A stretch of DNA of 64,000 bases from the NCBI RefSeq assembly GCF_900182705.1, contig NZ_FXTP01000007.1, forward strand, positions 62,001 to 126,000, given 5' to 3'. Made by a program: the position numbers and the translations under genes. The notes under the pieces were generated by a model. It was given only the letters and a program-made list of their open reading frames with translations, did no database searches and had not been told where the DNA came from. The stretch comes from Gracilimonas mengyeensis (GTDB lineage: Bacteria > Bacteroidota > Rhodothermia > Balneolales > Balneolaceae). Position 1 is the stretch's first letter. Every line of letters starts with the position of its first letter. Below are positions 61,631 through 64,000 of the stretch, piece by piece.

Positions 61631-62617
61631 ATGGACAAAGTGAAATGGGGTATTATAGGTTGCGGGGATGTCACGGAAGTAAAAAGCGGCCCGGCCTTCA
61701 GCAAGATTGAGCATTCTGAATTAGTAGCCGTGATGCGTCGCAATGCCACAAAAGCCGAGGACTATGCCAAGCGTCATAAGGTGCCCAAATGGTATGCTGA
61801 TGCGGGCGAGCTCATACATGATCCTGATGTGAATGCCATTTATATCGCCACGCCGCCCAACTCGCATGCTCAGTACACCAAACAAGCTGCAGCAGCTGGC
61901 AAGCCGGTGTATGTGGAAAAACCTATGGCCCTCAATTACGCAGAATGTAATGAGATGATCGAAGCCTGCGATGAAGCCGGAGTTCCTCTTTTTGTGGCTT
62001 ATTACCGGCGGGCACTCCCCTATTTTTTGAAGGTAAAGGAGTTGCTGGGTGAAGAAGCGATTGGCAAAGTAAATTCTCTGCAAATCAATCTGTTGCAAGC
62101 TCCCAAACCCGATGACTTCAAATCTCCGGATCAACATAATAACTGGCGTACTAAACCGGAGATTTCAGGAGGAGGATATTTCCATGACCTGGCCTCCCAT
62201 CAGCTGGATTTGGTTGAATTTTTATTGGGGGAAATCAAAGAAGTCTCCGGTCATGCCACCAACCAAATGGGTTGGTATGAAGCCAATGATGTAATTTCTG
62301 CCTGTTTCAAGTTCCAGAATGGGGCAACTGGCAATGGCTTGTGGAATTTCACAGTGCAGCCGGAAGAGCAAAAAGATGAGATCATCATTATCGGGCGTGA
62401 GGGTTCCATTACCTTCAGCACCTTTAATGATGAGAACCCGGTGATCTTGAAGAACGCTTCCGGTAAAAAAGAATTCCAACTGCCTTATCCTCCACATGTA
62501 CAACAGCCGCTTATCCAAACTGTGGTGAATGCATTAAGAGGAAAAGGTGATTGTGCCAGTACCGGCAAAAGCGGCGCCCGGGCCAACCTGCTCATGGATA
62601 GGATTTTGGAAAGCTAA
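61631..62617 (+). CDS. Gfo/Idh/MocA family oxidoreductase
   Basis: 328 aa from ATG 61631 (an upstream in-frame ATG would add a hydrophobic 23-residue stretch with no start signal). Rossmann GIIGCGDVTEVKSGPAF, VYVEKPMALN with the conserved Lys of the EKP motif, GGGYFHDLASHQLDLVEF with the His region. NAD(P)-dependent sugar or polyol oxidoreductase, substrate unknown. Confidence 0.92.
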   Translation: MDKVKWGIIGCGDVTEVKSGPAFSKIEHSELVAVMRRNATKAEDYAKRHKVPKWYADAGELIHDPDVNAIYIATPPNSHAQYTKQAAAAGKPVYVEKPMALNYAECNEMIEACDEAGVPLFVAYYRRALPYFLKVKELLGEEAIGKVNSLQINLLQAPKPDDFKSPDQHNNWRTKPEISGGGYFHDLASHQLDLVEFLLGEIKEVSGHATNQMGWYEANDVISACFKFQNGATGNGLWNFTVQPEEQKDEIIIIGREGSITFSTFNDENPVILKNASGKKEFQLPYPPHVQQPLIQTVVNALRGKGDCASTGKSGARANLLMDRILES

Positions 62618-62687
62618 ATGTTCTGCTCAAAAACAATATAAAGGACCGTTTTCAGCAGTAATGATCCGTTAGAAAATTGAAACAGTC

Positions 62688-62759
62688 ACAAGGTTTTAGG
62701 AGCAAGCTTCAAGGAATCCTTGTCCTAAAACTTGTACCTTGCACCTAAAACCTAACACC
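62688..62759. repeat. Palindromic intergenic repeat upstream of exonuclease gene
   Basis: CAAGGTTTTAGG...CAAGGAATCCTTG...CCTAAAACTTG: AGGTTTTAGG and CCTAAAACTT are inverted, with an inner CAAGG/CCTTG pair; CTTGCACCTAAAACCT follows. Related in style to 61485-61557. Confidence 0.6.
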
Positions 62760-62767
62760 TCCCAACC

Positions 62768-63484
62768 ATGTTTTTCATTTTTGATTTAGAAACCATTCCT
62801 GACATCGAGTTTATTCGCCGGGTACTGAATGACCAGGAATCAGAAGAAGATCTTTTACTTGAAAAGGCCAGTGAAGAGCTGGCCAGGAATTCCTCAGGCT
62901 TCCTTCCTCCCATGTACCATCGAATGGTTTCCTGGGTGGGTTTATGGATTGAAAATACCGGGGGGCCCAAGCAAAAAGTAGCCTGGAGTGGTAAAGATGA
63001 AAAGCAGGGTTTGTTGAAGATTTTTGATGCCATCGGGACTTACAAAGACTTTGGGTTGATCCACCACAATGGCAAAGGCTTTGATATCCCCGTACTCACC
63101 TACCGCGCCATGAAGCACGGACTGCAAATGCCGGTTCGTATGCACGACTATGACATCCGCTACCGCTACAGCCGGCACAATGTGGACCTGGTGGATGAAT
63201 TCAGCAATTACGGGGCCAGCTCGTGGCCTAAACTCAAGCACCTGGGACAGCTCATTGGCATCCCTTTTAAACAAACCGGTGAAGGTAATGAAGTGTATGC
63301 CATGTATCAGCGGGATGAGCTGGACCTGATTGAGCACTATTGTTACGAGGACGTAATGGCCACCTACATCGTTTGGCTATACCACGAGTACACCGCGGGA
63401 CACATTCCCGAAGATCAGTTTGAGAACTTGAGAGACCGTGCCATGAAGAAATTGGAAGAGATTCAGGCTGGTCCACCGAAGTAG
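62768..63484 (+). CDS. PolB-like 3'-5' exonuclease (DEDDy)
   Basis: 238 aa. FDLETIPD (DxE), HHNGKGFDIPVL (second Asp), and YCYEDVMATY with the Tyr...Asp of DEDDy exonucleases. Resembles the predicted 3'-5' exonuclease related to the PolB exonuclease domain. No polymerase domain. Likely nucleic-acid trimming; substrate not known. Confidence 0.9.
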   Translation: MFFIFDLETIPDIEFIRRVLNDQESEEDLLLEKASEELARNSSGFLPPMYHRMVSWVGLWIENTGGPKQKVAWSGKDEKQGLLKIFDAIGTYKDFGLIHHNGKGFDIPVLTYRAMKHGLQMPVRMHDYDIRYRYSRHNVDLVDEFSNYGASSWPKLKHLGQLIGIPFKQTGEGNEVYAMYQRDELDLIEHYCYEDVMATYIVWLYHEYTAGHIPEDQFENLRDRAMKKLEEIQAGPPK

Positions 63485-63523
63485 ACTTGACTAAAATCGA
63501 TAAAGTTCGAAATCTGGTCATAC

Positions 63524-63862
63524 ATGTTACTACCAAACTATCAAAACGCGATCATACCGGATGAAAAGCTTAGAAATTATTGTTTAGATTTTGATCACCG
63601 TACAGGGAAACACAAAGCTATTCTTTTTCAATCAATATTGAATTTTGAAAAGAAGGATTATAAAGAACTAAAGAAACTAATTCTTGAAGGGGTTTCTATG
63701 CACGAAGCCGTACTTAGAAATAAGGATCGGTTTGGAAAGAGATACTTCGTTGACATTTCATTAAATGAAATTTATTCACATATTCTAAGAACAGCATGGA
63801 TTATTAAGAATGAAGAAGAAAATCCTATTCTGACAACCTGCTATCTAAAACAAAAACCATGA
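63524..63862 (+). CDS. DUF6883 family protein
   Basis: 112 aa. The block LPNYQNAIIPDEKLRNYCLDFDHRTGKHKA ... LRTAWIIKNEEENPILTTCYL, with a conserved IPDEKLRNYLL-x-HP-x-GK-type start, matches what I know as DUF6883. Basic, no signal peptide. Its stop overlaps the start of the next gene (ATGA). The pair is often seen together; a toxin-antitoxin-like or mobile accessory role is possible but unproven. Confidence 0.72.
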   Translation: MLLPNYQNAIIPDEKLRNYCLDFDHRTGKHKAILFQSILNFEKKDYKELKKLILEGVSMHEAVLRNKDRFGKRYFVDISLNEIYSHILRTAWIIKNEEENPILTTCYLKQKP

Positions 63863-64000
63863 AATCTTCCCTGAACATATTAGATGTTGTTGCCACTAAA
63901 AAGGCATTCCCAAAGCATCATTTATTAGATGGACAGGTAGGTACTGTAATAGAAATATTGGCAGATGGATTTGTGGAAGTAGAGTTTCATCTAAAAAAGA
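63859..64000 (+). CDS. DUF4926 family protein, cut by window edge
   Basis: First 47 residues visible from ATG 63859: MKSSLNILDVVATKKAFPKH, then DGQVGTVIEILADGFVEVEF, the DUF4926 pattern (LLDVV.. GxxGTVVE). Coupled to the DUF6883 gene by 4-base overlap. Continues past 64000. Confidence 0.7.
   Translation, partial: MKSSLNILDVVATKKAFPKHHLLDGQVGTVIEILADGFVEVEFHLKK

Overview
The window looks like a chromosomal segment of a Balneolota/Rhodothermota-type bacterium (Balneolaceae-like). The basis is a mid-40s G+C appearance, a YPNPFNPST-type C-terminal sorting domain on a secreted deacetylase, many outer-membrane lipoproteins, a TorF-type porin, an SdhC-type cytochrome b of the Bacteroidetes/Bacillus style, and abundant short hairpin repeats between genes. 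This taxonomic call is inference from gene content; no rRNA is present. One tRNA (Asn, GUU) was found.

Layout. 0-3.6 kb: a fused type IIG restriction-methylation enzyme whose recognition-domain part is much more AT-rich than the rest. 3.8-6.8 kb: a P1B metal ATPase, its separate HMA metal-binding partner and a DUF6448 secreted protein. 7.0-9.6 kb: an unusual cytochrome P450 followed by a divergent heme-copper-oxidase-like protein. 9.6-15.6 kb: glutamine amidotransferase, SDR, orphan SdhC, NDH-2, DUF488, two CMD/AhpD-like proteins and an acyl-ACP thioesterase. 15.8-22.0 kb (minus) and 22.2-25.9 kb (plus): a nitrosative-stress / Fe-S / heme module. Its minus half holds ComA-like and MmgE/PrpD-like enzymes, a Crp/Fnr regulator, a triple DUF2249 protein, NadA, a SufR-like regulator and an RIC/hemerythrin-like protein. 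Its plus half holds CtaA, a 7Fe-type ferredoxin, DUF2249, a DUF59 Fe-S factor, an NnrS-like protein and a CopD-like protein. 26-29.2 kb: an accessory patch with an AT-rich ClC, a 59-aa protein and an HTH gene remnant split by an IS481-like element with a 7-bp target duplication. 29.2-47 kb: mostly housekeeping (truA, DedA, ClC-CBS, DUF389, purB, amtB, TorF, M48 peptidase, murB, CorC-like, ssb). 47-64 kb: tspO, an S9 peptidase, a four-gene envelope operon of unknown function, deoC with a split ALDH16-like pair, a SPOR lipoprotein, an EF-G2-like GTPase, asparaginase, a Gfo/Idh/MocA oxidoreductase, a PolB-like exonuclease and a DUF6883/DUF4926 pair at the right edge.

Three observations stand out. 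(1) The P450 + heme-copper-like pair and the Fnr/DUF2249/RIC/NnrS/Fe-S cluster look like one anaerobic NO-response system. Two nearly identical Fnr-type boxes (about 6.85 and 18.08 kb) support this, and the heme-copper-like protein lacks the helix-VII HisHis pair. (2) A family of 53-base double-hairpin repeat units occurs at 31.8, 36.1 and 37.3 kb, singly or as inverted pairs, and nearly all stem differences between the two arms of the best copy are compensatory. (3) The ALDH pair at 55-57.5 kb looks like an ALDH16 enzyme split into a catalytic and a Cys-less protein.
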